Source of the DNA: Niebla homalea
Taxonomy: Eukaryota; Ascomycota; Lecanoromycetes; Lecanorales; Ramalinaceae
Reading direction: 5' to 3'
DNA: 64,000 bases
Assembly: GCA_019925105.1 (NCBI GenBank)
Contig: JAHGAU010000015.1
Coordinates: forward strand, 1,116,001 to 1,180,000
The notes under the pieces are model-generated. The model had not been told where the DNA came from. It saw nothing but the letters and a program-made list of their open reading frames with translations, and did no database searches. Both the position numbers and the translations under genes were made by a program. Shown piece after piece: positions 13,401-24,726 of the stretch; the first letter of the stretch is position 1; each line of letters starts with the position of its first letter.

Positions 13401-16080
13401 ACCTTTATAATCGCTTTTATATATTCTTTATTTTAATAAGTTTTAACTCTTTAAAACGGCTTTATTATTAAGATTATAACGTTAATTATTTTATTTAAAG
13501 TTTTTATTACCCGTTTTATAAAACGGTTAATCTATTCCTTATTATTAAGCCGGGGACGCTCCGTTAATTAGGATATTATTTTTATTATTTTTATTAATAC
13601 TTCGGCTTTTTTAATTATCTTTTACGTTCGTTTAAACGGTAAAAACGGAGTTGCGTTAATAAATCAGTTTAGGGTTATCTATATTAGGACGTAATTTAAA
13701 CTGTATTTTAAGTCCTTTTAAGGTTTATATATTATAATTAAGTTAATAATATTTTTTAAGTTGAATATTAAGTTAATTATGGTTTTAAGTTTACGGTTTT
13801 CTTATATAATAGCCCCTTTTAACGTTAATAATATAAGGTTAAACCGTATAATAATTATTAATAACTCTTTAAATTCAATATAATTAATCGTATAACCGTC
13901 CTTATTTTATTAAACGTAATAAAAATTAAAGTCCTTTATTAAAAGGTATTTACCGGATACGGCTATAATATCTTTAAGTAATAAGATTGTAAAGGGTTCC
14001 TTTTTATTGGCCAGTAATAGATTATACGTATTATAAATATTTAAAATACCCTTAATATCCCCCTTTTATATAATCCGGAATATATATAGGTTCCCTCCGT
14101 AATAAGTAACGTTTTAATTATTTATATTTAACCTTTTATTAATAAAAAAGTATATCCGTGTTATTTTATTACCCTTAAAAGTTAAATAAAAATTATCTCC
14201 CAAATTAATTGAAAAATAAATATATAAATTATATAATAACTTTTATATCGTTATAATATTAATATCTTTTATTTCTTTAAATTTAAATATCGATATTATA
14301 ACTTTAATTGTTTCCTTATATATATTATATTATATTATTTTTAGAAACGTAAATATATTAAATATTAATATTTATTAAGCTTTTTTATTAACTTTTATTT
14401 ATATAAACGGTTTCTTTTTAAAATTAAGCGTTATTTATCTTAATCTTTTTATTATAATAATAATCCCGGTTAAGTGGCCGGCTTTAAAGGTTAATATTAC
14501 TATAAGCTTTTTCTTCTTTACGTTATTAATTATTATATTTTACCCTTCTTTATTTAATAAGCTTTATTTATATTTTAAGACTATTTTTAATTACTTTATT
14601 AATTTAAGTTTATATAAATTATAACATTAAACCTTAATTATTATCTTAATTTCCTTACGTTAAGTCTCTTTTACTTTTATTATATATTATAAGTCTTACG
14701 TTAAGTAATTATTATTACTATACGTTACGTATTTTAACGCGTTCTTTATTAAGCTTTTTATTATTAAATTAACGTATTTATACGTATTATACCCTTTAAT
14801 ATATACCACGTATTTCATATTATTAAGGTACCTTATAATAATATATCCGTATCCTTAATATTTAAAGTATTAATAAATATCCGCTGCCCGGTTTTAAGGT
14901 CTTATTAACTTAAAGGATTTACCTTTTATTATTTTTTTTATTAAGGATATTATTATATATTTTTATTAATATTATATTTAGGATAACTATAAAGTATTTC
15001 TTTATATAATTAAAAACGTTTAACTTCTTTATTATAGCGGGGAGGCTATAATTAATAATTTTTAATTTAAAATAAAAAACCGTATTTTCTTTTTTTATCC
15101 GCCTTAAGGTAACTTCCCTTTCCTCCCCCGTAAATTTTATTAAGTATATCCTATTTACCGCGATAATAAAAAATTGCCTTAATACCTTTATTATCTTATA
15201 TCCCCCTTTACCGGCTTATCCCTTTAATTTCTTTAGCCCCTTTTTCGCCTTTAATAAAATTATATTAAGGAAAATATTTTTATTTTATAATTTACGTATT
15301 ATAATAATTTATTTTATTAATAACTTTTCCGTTATTTTAAACGCTTTTATTAATTATAATAAGTTTACCTTCGCCGTTATACTCCTCTTTTTTTCGCCCA
15401 ATAATTATATAGTTATTATTTTCGCCTTCCTTAACGTTACCGCCTTTTCTTCCGCCTTTATTTCCTTTATTATTAATATTAACGCCGCCCTTACGGCCCT
15501 TATTACTTAACTTATCCCTGTTTTTTTCCTTAAAGTTTCCTTTATTATTCTTTTACTTTATATATATCCTTTTTATCTTTTTTCGTCTCCGTCCGCCGGC
15601 GCTTTTATTATTACCTCTTAAGTTTTACGTAGCTTCTTTAATTCCCTTAAATTTTTCCCCGTTTTTACGTAAAAGTCTTTTATCCTTTATAGCTTAATTT
15701 ATAGTATCGGCCAGGTTTTTAACGTAATATCTTTCTATATAGTTATAAGGAAGCCTTTTAACGTTTTTATTGCTTCCTCCCTTTTTACTTTTTCTTTATG
15801 TATTTAATAATTATTTCTTTTTATAATTTATTCCTATTTACCTAATATCTCCTTATCTTTACTTAGCTTTCTTTTAATTTATATATACTTAATAAAGCCT
15901 TTTACGCCTCCGTTTACCCCCTATCCGTCCCCGTATACCGTCCTCGTCCCCTCCGCCCTTTATTTACCACCCTTTATAATAATACCTTTACGCGTTATAC
16001 ACGTCCCTTCACGCGTATCTTATTGACCATAGGCTCCCTGTTCGATTTGAGGCCTTTCCATCTCGTGTTCATCGCGTCGT
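10490..16080 (-). mobile_element. Tad1-type LINE A, 5'-truncated, inserted in the minisatellite
   Basis: A minus-strand non-LTR retrotransposon. Its 3' end is at 10490 with three TTGA units, followed by a conserved 3' region (ACTACGGATCTAGCTGAGC) nearly identical to that of LINE D. The C-terminal ORF2 segment at about 11110-10980 reads as KAAVKFIIITGLL, matching the Tad1-clade ending '(G)R.AA.RFI..TGLL'. The RT and endonuclease regions align with D in order. The 5' end at 16080 corresponds to about base 44828 of D, so roughly 200 bp of the 5' end are missing. The first ~80 bp (16000-16080) are almost un-RIPed and show the C/G bases that D has lost. Target-site duplications cannot be told apart from the 13-bp repeats on both sides. 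Numerous stops: dead. Confidence 0.85.
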
Positions 16081-16293
16081 ATTAAATAAAATTATTAAAT
16101 AAAATTATTAAATAAAATTATTAAATAAAATTATTAAATAAAATTATTAAATAAAATTATTAAATAAAATTATTAAATAAAATTATTAAATAAAATTATT
16201 AAATAAAATTATTAAATAAAATTATTAAATAAAATTATTAAATAAAATTATTAAATAAAATTATTAAATAAAGTTATTAAATAAAATTATTAA
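16081..16293 (+). repeat. 13-bp minisatellite, right block
   Basis: About 16 copies of the same ATTAAATAAAATT unit as at 10273, in the same orientation, including one unit with a G (AATAAAGTTATTA near 16268). It is the other half of the array split by LINE A. Confidence 0.95.
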
Positions 16294-18037
16294 GATAATA
16301 AAAATCGATAAATATATTTATTAAAGTTATATTAACGTTCCGGTGACTTTAATAATATTATCCGTTATAGTATTTTTTAATAATATATAGATTATAAGCG
16401 TTTAATATTTAATATTATTAATTTTAATATTTAATGTTAAACTTTAATAATATTAATATATAAAAATAAAAGAATAATTTTTAATTTTATATTAATACGG
16501 ATTATTTTCTTTTTCTTCGTTCTTTTCTATATATAAGTTAATAGTTAAATTAAATATAAAAATATTATATTGCCTTCCTTTTTTTTTTTAACTTTTAATT
16601 AAAAATACTTTTTTAATATTATTTATCGGAGAAACTTTTTAACTTAATTTTAAGGTATTATTTTTTTAACTCAAAGCCGACCCTTTTAATAACGTTATTA
16701 AAGAGGGTATAACTTCTTTTTCCTTTTCTTTAAATGGATTAAAGTTTATATCTTCTTTTTCTTTTTTATCCTTTAAATTACCGGATATTATAAATTTAAA
16801 GTCCTATTTCCCTACCCCGGATATAAGGTCGGAAAATAAGGAATAACTCCTTGATAAAGTTAACTCTTATAAAGGGCTTAAACCCCCTATATTAAGCCGA
16901 TTTAATTATTAAACGTTAACGCCGTTATATTATTATTGAATTATAATTTATTTATTTATTTTTTAAGCTGAGTAACCTTTCTTTGTGCTATTTTAACGCG
17001 GATAATAAGCGTTTCTTTTTTAATTTAAAAAACCGATATTTCCCCTTTAACTTTTAAGGTAACTTAATAAAACGTATACTCCGCTTAATTAGCAATAATT
17101 AATATTCAATTAACATTTAACCGGAAGGCTTTAAAAGCCCAAAGGATTTTATTATATTTCTATATATATTAAGCTTACGCTTTAATAGATTGCGTACCGA
17201 TCGATCGATACTTACGTATTTATTGAATTACCCGGGGTTATAATTGATCCGGAAACTATATATATATTAAAATAATAACGGTTTAATAAGATTAAGGATA
17301 CTTACGGAAAGGTAACAAGAAAAGTATCGTTTATTATGATATTTACGGTAAGGTAAAAAGCCTTATTAATATCAAAGTTTATCCTATAAAAAGTAAGTTA
17401 AATAAAACGTTATTATATATATTATTAGTATTATATTTATATTTATATTAATAATATATTATCGTATATACATTATATTGCTTAAGGATTAAGGTAAATT
17501 TATATATTTTATGAATAAATAAAAATGAGCGGATTATTAATATAAATAAAACGTTTACGTAATATTAACGTTATTTACTATAATAATAATATGGATCACG
17601 AGGGTATATAACTATATATATATTAACTTATAAATATTTATATAGACCCTTAATATGTTATACTTATAAAAGTAATTAAAACTATTAAGGAAAAAGGAGA
17701 AAAAGTTGAAAACGGAATAAAGGCCTTATTATAATTACGTATTATTTTTACGATAACGCTTACTTTTATTATAACGTAATAAATTAATAATAAAACCTTA
17801 AGTAATTATTAATTAGTACCGTAAAGACTTTTTTTATTTACTTTTTCCTACTGGATTTTATAAAAAGGTTTTTAATAAACTTTATAAATTACGCTTATTA
17901 TTTATTAGCGTAAGGTGCCCTTATCGTATTATTATTAAATAGATATTATTATATTTATATATATACTTAGGGACTCTTTTCCCTTTACTTTTTTTTATTA
18001 GGTTTAATAATAGGTTTTTAATAAGCCTTATATTTAA
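16294..18037 (-). repeat. Repeat K, left copy, middle part
   Basis: This is the reverse complement of about 61635-63350. Matching landmarks are the run near 17190-17250 with CCCGGGGTTATAATTGATCC (right copy 62405-62435, AATTATAATCCCGGGTAAC), the GC-richer block 16800-16900 (right copy 62745-62850), and the segment at 17570-18030. Differences are mostly transitions of RIP type. No intact frame and no diagnostic protein motif; the class of K is unknown. The segment is interrupted on its right by element J, which duplicated CCGGC. Confidence 0.75.
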
Positions 18038-18042
18038 CCGGC

Positions 18043-18217
18043 TGTTAGGGAAAAAGACGAAGTACAGGTATTAAGGGTAAAGTAGTAACTGCCTAGATTG
18101 CAACTATAAACGTTGTTACTAGTTATGTAGGTACGTATGCCAAGACGTTAAGCTACTATACTCGTTAATACCGTAAATTATAATAAGAAGTACTGCCTGC
18201 CCTATATGTACGTAATA
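18043..18217 (+). repeat. Left LTR of element J
   Basis: A 175-bp terminal repeat, partner of 19073-19247. The two copies differ mostly by C/T and G/A changes, with the right copy keeping more G (for example TGCCTGGATTGCAACTATGA). Confidence 0.85.
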
Positions 18218-19072
18218 AGTGCCTATAAAAAGGAAAAAGCCGACGCTTACGTCGGATTATCCATTATAAAATACTATGGATATTAATTAACTCGGTAATA
18301 AAGGCAATTAAAAGTAAGCCCCGAATATATAAATAACGTTATTTAAATGTATAATTAATAAGTAATAAGGTAAGGTGGACGGTGTTAACGAGAATGATTA
18401 TTTAAAAAATAATCGTAAATTTTAAGCGATTAAATTTAAGCTAAATCGTTTAAAAATAAGATATCTATAGTTTTGCCGAAGCAATATACGTCTTAGTTTT
18501 TACCTTTGCTTATATTATGCTTTTGCTTTTATTTTTGTTAATTGGTTAACTAAGCCGTAAATATTATAAGATAACTTTGCCGTTTCGATGGGGTATACTC
18601 CCTATATAATCTTTATATTAACCGTAAAGCATATAATAAAAAAGTCTTTATGTTAACCCTATAGCATATAGTTTTAAGGTCCTTATACTGACCCTATAAC
18701 GTATAATAAAGTATCCTTTTCTTTTTATTATGCCTGATTTATCCCTGTTAACCTTTAAATATAAAGTCTTTATTACTTATTATAAGTATTGAATATCCGG
18801 AAATAAAGTTAATAATTAAGACTGCCGTATCTATAATCTTTAAAAGTAAAAATTTAATTTATTAAAAGGAGAACTTATTATTTATTAATTTATAAAGTTA
18901 GGTATAATTATATAATCCGTTAAGCTAAAGGGTATTAAGAAGTCATATTTAATACTTTACGTATTATAGTCTGCCGCTAATGTCGGTAAGACGGTATCGG
19001 TAAGGGTATATTTATAGTCTTTTTTATACATAACAATATAAGTAAAATCGGAACTTATTTATTGCTACCATT

Positions 19073-19247
19073 TATCAAGGAAAAAGACAATATATAGGTA
19101 TTGAGGGTAAAGTGGTAACTGCCTGGATTGCAACTATGAACGGTATTACTAGTTATATAAATGCGTATACTAAGACGCTAGGCTATTATGCTCGCTAGTA
19201 CCGTAAACCATAATGAGAAGTACTGCCTGCCCTGTATGCACGTAATA
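19073..19247 (+). repeat. Right LTR of element J
   Basis: A 175-bp terminal repeat identical in length to the left LTR and followed directly by the CCGGC duplication. Confidence 0.85.
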
Positions 19248-19252
19248 CCGGC

Positions 19253-19662
19253 TTTACGCCAGCTTCCTAAATATATCTCTTTATACCTTTAAGATTAGTA
19301 TATAAAAAGGGAGATAATTATTAATAGTTAATATTATCTTTACGCCGGCGTTATAATAATATATTATATTACTACGTTAAAATAAACCGTTAAGCCTTAA
19401 TAGAAAGCCTTAATAACGGCCTTAATATAGGTTATTCATAAGCCATAACTTAACAGGCGTAAAGCGGGGTAATTATTACCTTTACCTTAAGTAAAGGCTA
19501 TACCTTAGTTCTTTCTGAATTCTTTAAGAATTAATCTTACTATTAATTTACTTATTAAAGTAATACCTAAGTATTCAGGCCGTAACGTTACGTCTTCTAC
19601 ATTTACCTTTACTAGTCCCGCCGGCGTGCCGCCGGCGTGCCGCCAGCGGAGTCAGTCTATTA
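19253..19662 (-). repeat. Repeat K, left copy, inner terminus with 11-bp GC-rich units
   Basis: This is the reverse complement of 61227-61625. It ends in a GC-rich tip made of three 11-bp units (CCGCCGGCGTG twice, then CCGCCAGCGGA, 19618-19650) followed by GTCAGTCTA. The right copy has only two units. The homology between the two copies stops at this tip on both sides, so it is a true end of the repeat unit. Read outward-in, the tip is (T)TAGACTGACTCCGC. Confidence 0.75.
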
Positions 19663-22661
19663 TTAAAATTATTTTCTAAAAGACCTTTTATATCATCCCG
19701 TTATAACTTTTTTAATTTCTTAATATTATAATTCTTAAGACATAAACTGCTTTCTTTAAGGCCATTTTTATATATAAATTTTCAGGAGCTTAATAATATA
19801 GAGATTATAATAAAGGTAAAAAATAAACCTTCATTATATATAATATAAAGATTACTTTAATTTAATAAAAAAGAAATAATTCTTTAAGAATAACCTTTTA
19901 AAATAAACTTTTAAAGGTTACTTTATAAAGATTATATAAAGTATATTTATTTATTATTTTATTATAAGATAGTTTTCTGGTATTAATACGTTTGTATTAT
20001 ATTTTAAGGTTTTTCTTATTCATAAAGATTTCAAGTTAAATCCCATTATTTTCCCAAAAAGGGTTTACGTAAAGGATAGCTATTAATCTTATTATAAGCC
20101 TATATATTTATAATATTTTAATAGTTACCTTATTTATAATAAATAAGGTATAATATTAATTAATAAGTTATTATTAAAAAAAGGATTATTATTTTATTTT
20201 ATTTAAAAACCTTATTTATAATTAATTTTATTATATTATTATATTTTTTAATATATTTAATAATATAAGCTTAATTTATATAGTCCCTTTAACATTAAAC
20301 CCTTTAATATTAGGATTAAAGCGTAAGTTTAAGTATTATATATATAAAATAACTATTTAAGATAAGTTCCTAATATGGTAAGGAAATACTTTATAAGTTT
20401 AAACGTATTTAATTGGAATATTTAATATAAAGTACCGATAAAAAAATCCGACGCTTAAAAGTATTTTAAAGAAAATATTGTGTATATTAATAATAATATA
20501 ACGTTATTTTTTATTATATATAAAAGATATAACGAAGGTTTACAATACCTGAAAAAGGATAATATATTAAGAATAAAGAATTATATAACGATTAAAAACT
20601 ATAAGAAAGTTAATTATATTAAGAACTTAAGATAAATATTGATTTGAATTAATATAATCAATAAAGTAATTAAATTTCCCCTATAATCGGATTATTATAA
20701 AAATAATTATAATTTTTTTTAATTAATTTAATAGAATTTTATTAATTAATAAGTAGGACTTTTATTTAATAATAAAACTTTAATATAAAAGAATTTCTTA
20801 AAATAATTGTAGCGATAAGTTATTATTATAGCCTTATTATTTATTATCGTTAAGTATATTAAAACATATTAATTTTTCACTTATTTTTTTTAATTGAAAC
20901 CTTATACTATTATCCTTAATAATAATTAAGAATTATATAAAAAAGCGTTTTAAAAAGATTAAATTACTTTTATTAAAAATCTTCTTAAGGATAATAATAA
21001 GGTTTTATTGGTTATAAATAATTAATCCGTTAATAGTAAATAGTTTTATATAACGATTAAGAATATTGTAATATATTAATTAACTTTAAATATATTAAAG
21101 ATACTTATAATAATAAGTGGTTTATATTTATTAAGATAAAGATAATTAAAAGTTATAAATTAAAGGATTATATCTTAACAGTTACCACTAATAATATAAG
21201 TAATAACAATATTATAATAATTATATTATACCGAGAAGCTAAAATATATTAAAATTTATTTATTAATATCGTAAAAACGCTGTAAAAAAAATAGAATATT
21301 TTTGAAATTTAATTTATATTATCCAGCTTTTACTTAAGGTTTTCTTAAATTACTTTAAGGTTAATATAATAAACGATAATATAAATTATTAATTTAATAA
21401 AAAATAAGTTAAATCAATTAACGCTTAAGCTATAAATATCCTTAAAATATTGATAAAAATAAAATAGATTTCTAATAATCTTTATATTTATTTAATTAAC
21501 TATAAATCCGGAAGATTACGGTTTATATTATGTTAAGCCAGACGTATGCCTAAAGCTTGAGGGTAGTATGGTAATGTGAAATGTGTGTATAGCCTTAACA
21601 AATGGTATATTTGGTAAGTAGACTAATTGCTGAAGAAGTAGAAGGAAAAGTGGGAAGGACAGGTGTTAAGTATTCCTGTGGCCCAGCTACGCTAGGGTCA
21701 CGAGGTAAGCACTAACCCCTATGTTGTTTCCTACCATAACATATTAATATTAATAATAAACGTAAAAAAACCTTTACCGCCGTTTAATTAAAAACGATTA
21801 ATACTTATAATATTATAAATCCTGTAATCTTAAATTAAAGTAAGAAACGTTAAAAAATATTATTAAAGTTATTTTAAAATATAGCGACTTATTAAAATTA
21901 ATTTTTTTATATAATAACCTATATTTTAATATTTTATAAAAATATTATTATATTCTTAAAAGAATATAAAAGAAAAAATAAGCTCTTAAGGCTCAATCTT
22001 AAAGAATAAAGTTATATTGGATATTTAATGGAATTAACTTAATCATTCTATTAAGTTATTAAAGTAATAAATAGTATTAAATTACCGACTTTTTATTTCG
22101 TTTTTATAATAGATAATAATTTTTTAATTATATTAAAAAAAAATCGTCTATAATATAAACGGGTTACTTAGGAGAAAAAGCTTAATTAAGGGTTAAATAT
22201 AATGTATATTAAGTTAATTAAGTATGATAATAAGATTTAAGGCTTAATTAATTCGCTTTATAAGTAAATAACTTTTTTTTTATTAAAAAACGTTCTGTCT
22301 TTAAGGGTTAAAATTAATATATAATAATAAATAAAATTTTATAAGCGGAAGTTTATTAAGCTACCTTTTATAAAACCTTTAATAAGTACGTTGTACGCTT
22401 TAATTTCAAATTATTAATGAATTATAAGTTAAGTAAGCAAGCGTAGAGTGTAAAGGACCTAAATACTCTATTAAATAAAAAAAGCTTATTGGATAATCCT
22501 ATTATTAATAAACTTAAAAAACATAAGAACAATAATAAATTTAAATTTATTTTTATATTTATTGAATTTATTAAAGTAAAATAACGTTATTATTTAAAAT
22601 AAATAATAGAATCCTGGCTTAATAAAAGTATTTATCTTATAAGTTATTTATCTTATTATAA
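19663..22661. other. Unclassified RIP-mutated sequence (region L), host of a solo LTR
   Basis: About 3 kb of AT-rich DNA without an open frame, with CA/TG depletion as elsewhere, so presumably an old repeat. Some short residue runs near 22250-22330 loosely recall the C-terminal part of Fot1/pogo-type transposases, but no DDE signature can be read and I do not assign it. It contains the solo LTR at 21531-21741 and is bounded by repeat K on the left and the gypsy element on the right. Confidence 0.4.
21531..21741. mobile_element. Solo LTR (211 bp), TSD TATTA
   Basis: It begins TGTTAAGCCAGACG and ends CCTACCATAACA, flanked by perfect TATTA direct repeats (21526-21530 and 21742-21746). It is rich in TG and CA and therefore hardly RIP-mutated, unlike its surroundings. 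A block TAAGTATTCCTGTGGCCCAG links it to the LTR at 3493. No second LTR or internal region lies nearby, so it is a solo LTR left by recombination between the two LTRs. Confidence 0.85.
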
Positions 22662-22666
22662 ATAAT

Positions 22667-22853
22667 TGTGACGGACACGTATAGACACTCATAAGCATAG
22701 GATACTAGTGATAGTAGGACAGGACACTAGGAATAGGATATTATTATCCTAGGGATAGGATATTGTCCTATATTTTTATATAGTATCCTTAGTAGAGATT
22801 CATTAATCAGACAGAATACACTTATTATATATATATATATTATATCTATTATA
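22667..22853 (+). repeat. 5' LTR of gypsy element G
   Basis: A 187-bp LTR, RIP-poor, with the interrupted palindrome AGGATA-TTAT-TATCCT near 22736-22751. It aligns to the 3' LTR base for base without gaps; differences are almost all C/T and G/A, plus a few transversions. Confidence 0.9.
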
Positions 22854-24726
22854 AATAGTAGTAATAGTTAGTAAATAGTATCATTAACTATTATCTTAAT
22901 CTATTAATTTACTCGAAATACCGTATACCGAGTATAAATACCTTAAGTAACGCCTTGGACGGTACCCTTAAACATTTATTAAACGATTTACTTAGGATAA
23001 ATACCTTTATAACAGAAAGGATAAAAGGATAATAAGATATTAAGAGGATAATATCCTATAAACGATAACGGCTTAAATAATCTATTCTTAATATAATATA
23101 TATTATCCCCGATAATTTATTTTATACCCTTTATTATTAAATACTTTATTATTAATTTACGGGTAAGAACGGAATAATAATTTATTATTTTAAGGTAATA
23201 GTTATATTTCGGAGATAACCGGAACGTCTTTTTAATTTTCTTTTTTATTTTAAATAGATAAAATAATTAAAATAGCTATTTTACTATTTATAGAAGGTAT
23301 TACTTATTTTCTAAACGCTTTTTACTTAATAAGAATTCTTTATTTTTTATTCTTTATTATATTTACGTAATTATTTAATATAAATCGATAATGTCCTTAT
23401 TTATTTATTAATTTAAATATTATCCGGTTTATATCTTAATATTAAGACTTTTATTTTTACGCTTTAATTATTTAATTTTAAATAAATAAATTATATTTTT
23501 ATAAAATAATATATCCCTAAAAATCTTAAGCAATATATCGGATATATTATATACCGATTATTACGTCCTACGTTTATCATAGTACTATTTACTTTATTAA
23601 TAGGGCTTATAAAATATAATCGAGGAGAATCTAAAGCAATAATATATTTATCGGTATAGCCTTTAAATAGATTAATATTTTAAAGAGTAATTTATGATTT
23701 TAATTAAAAAACTATTTAATATTATTACCTTTATTTCAATCCGCCGTCTATTAAGAAAACTTTAAATTATATTTTATTAACGTTACCCTTAATAAAGTTA
23801 TCCGGTTTAATTACTCCTTTAATAATACCGTCCGGTACGTCCGGTATAAACTTTAGCGGTATTACTTTAATATCTGGTATTTCCGTATTTAAGGTTATTT
23901 ACGTATAATTATTATAAAATCTAAGAAATATATTAATAATAAATATTATTTAACTTATAGAAAAATAAATATAATTTACAATTAATTATACTATTACCCG
24001 TATTATCGCCGGTATTTAATAATAAGGATAAAGGTAATTAAGACCTTTAAGTTAACGCGGATAACTTAATAAGTTTAATCCGTTTGAACCATTTACTCCG
24101 GATAATAATAACGATAAATAATATACTTTAAAGTTAAGATTCTTCGATCCGTATTTAAATAAATTATATAAGGATGGAGAAAGCGTTATTATCGGTAAAA
24201 ATATATATTATTAAAGTATCGTTTTATTTACGGAATATATCCGTAATCTTATATTAATTAAAAAATTAATAATTATCTATATTAATATTAATATTACCTT
24301 AAGAAGATCAATATTAACTTAATATACTATAAAGTTATCCGAACTTAAACGTATTAGATTACGTTTTAATAATAAAGTTAATTAATAATATTAAATTCTT
24401 ATATTATGGTTTAAAAAGATAACCGGTATCGTTTTATAATATTTAACGTTTAAGAAGTATATTATTTAAAACGTACGGAATAAACGTAAACTTACTTATA
24501 CGTATAAACCGTTATCCGATATATTAAATTAATAAATATCGATAATATCGAGAATTAATTAACTTTTATATATTAAGGAATTATATCCGACTTACGAGCT
24601 TTTATTAATTTACCTTAATTGATAATTATAATTATATCCTTTATTTAAGTCCTTAAGTTAAAGAAGAATATATAATTTAATATATCCTTTTAGATAGAAT
24701 AATAACCTTAATAAAATCAATATAAT

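Larger units (their letters stand above)
18043..19247 (+). mobile_element. Non-autonomous LTR element J (1,205 bp)
   Basis: Two LTRs of exactly 175 bp (18043-18217 and 19073-19247) share an A/G-rich start (GGGAAAAAGACGAAG versus AAGGAAAAAGACAATAT), the block GTAACTGCCTAGATTGCAAC, and the end CGTAATA. The left copy starts TGTTAGGG and the right TATCAAGG; the termini are consistent with TG...CA ends altered by RIP. A perfect 5-bp TSD CCGGC flanks the element (18038-18042, 19248-19252), and the inverted copy of the host repeat has the empty site near 61624-61634. The 855-bp interior has no recognisable gag, protease, RT or integrase. It must have depended on another element's enzymes. Plus orientation is arbitrary. 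Confidence 0.85.

Noticed and set aside
10273..16293. CRISPR-like array
   Set aside because: The 13-bp units are contiguous with no unique spacers; this is a minisatellite in a eukaryotic, RIP-mutated context.
18218..18240. Primer-binding site of element J
   Set aside because: The bases after the left LTR (AGTGCCTATAAAAAGG) do not match the TGGTAGC-type PBS of the other elements or any tRNA end I can name.
19663..22661. Fot1/pogo-type DNA transposon
   Set aside because: A few residue runs near 22250-22330 recall the C-terminal part of such transposases, but no DDE residues or terminal inverted repeats could be found.
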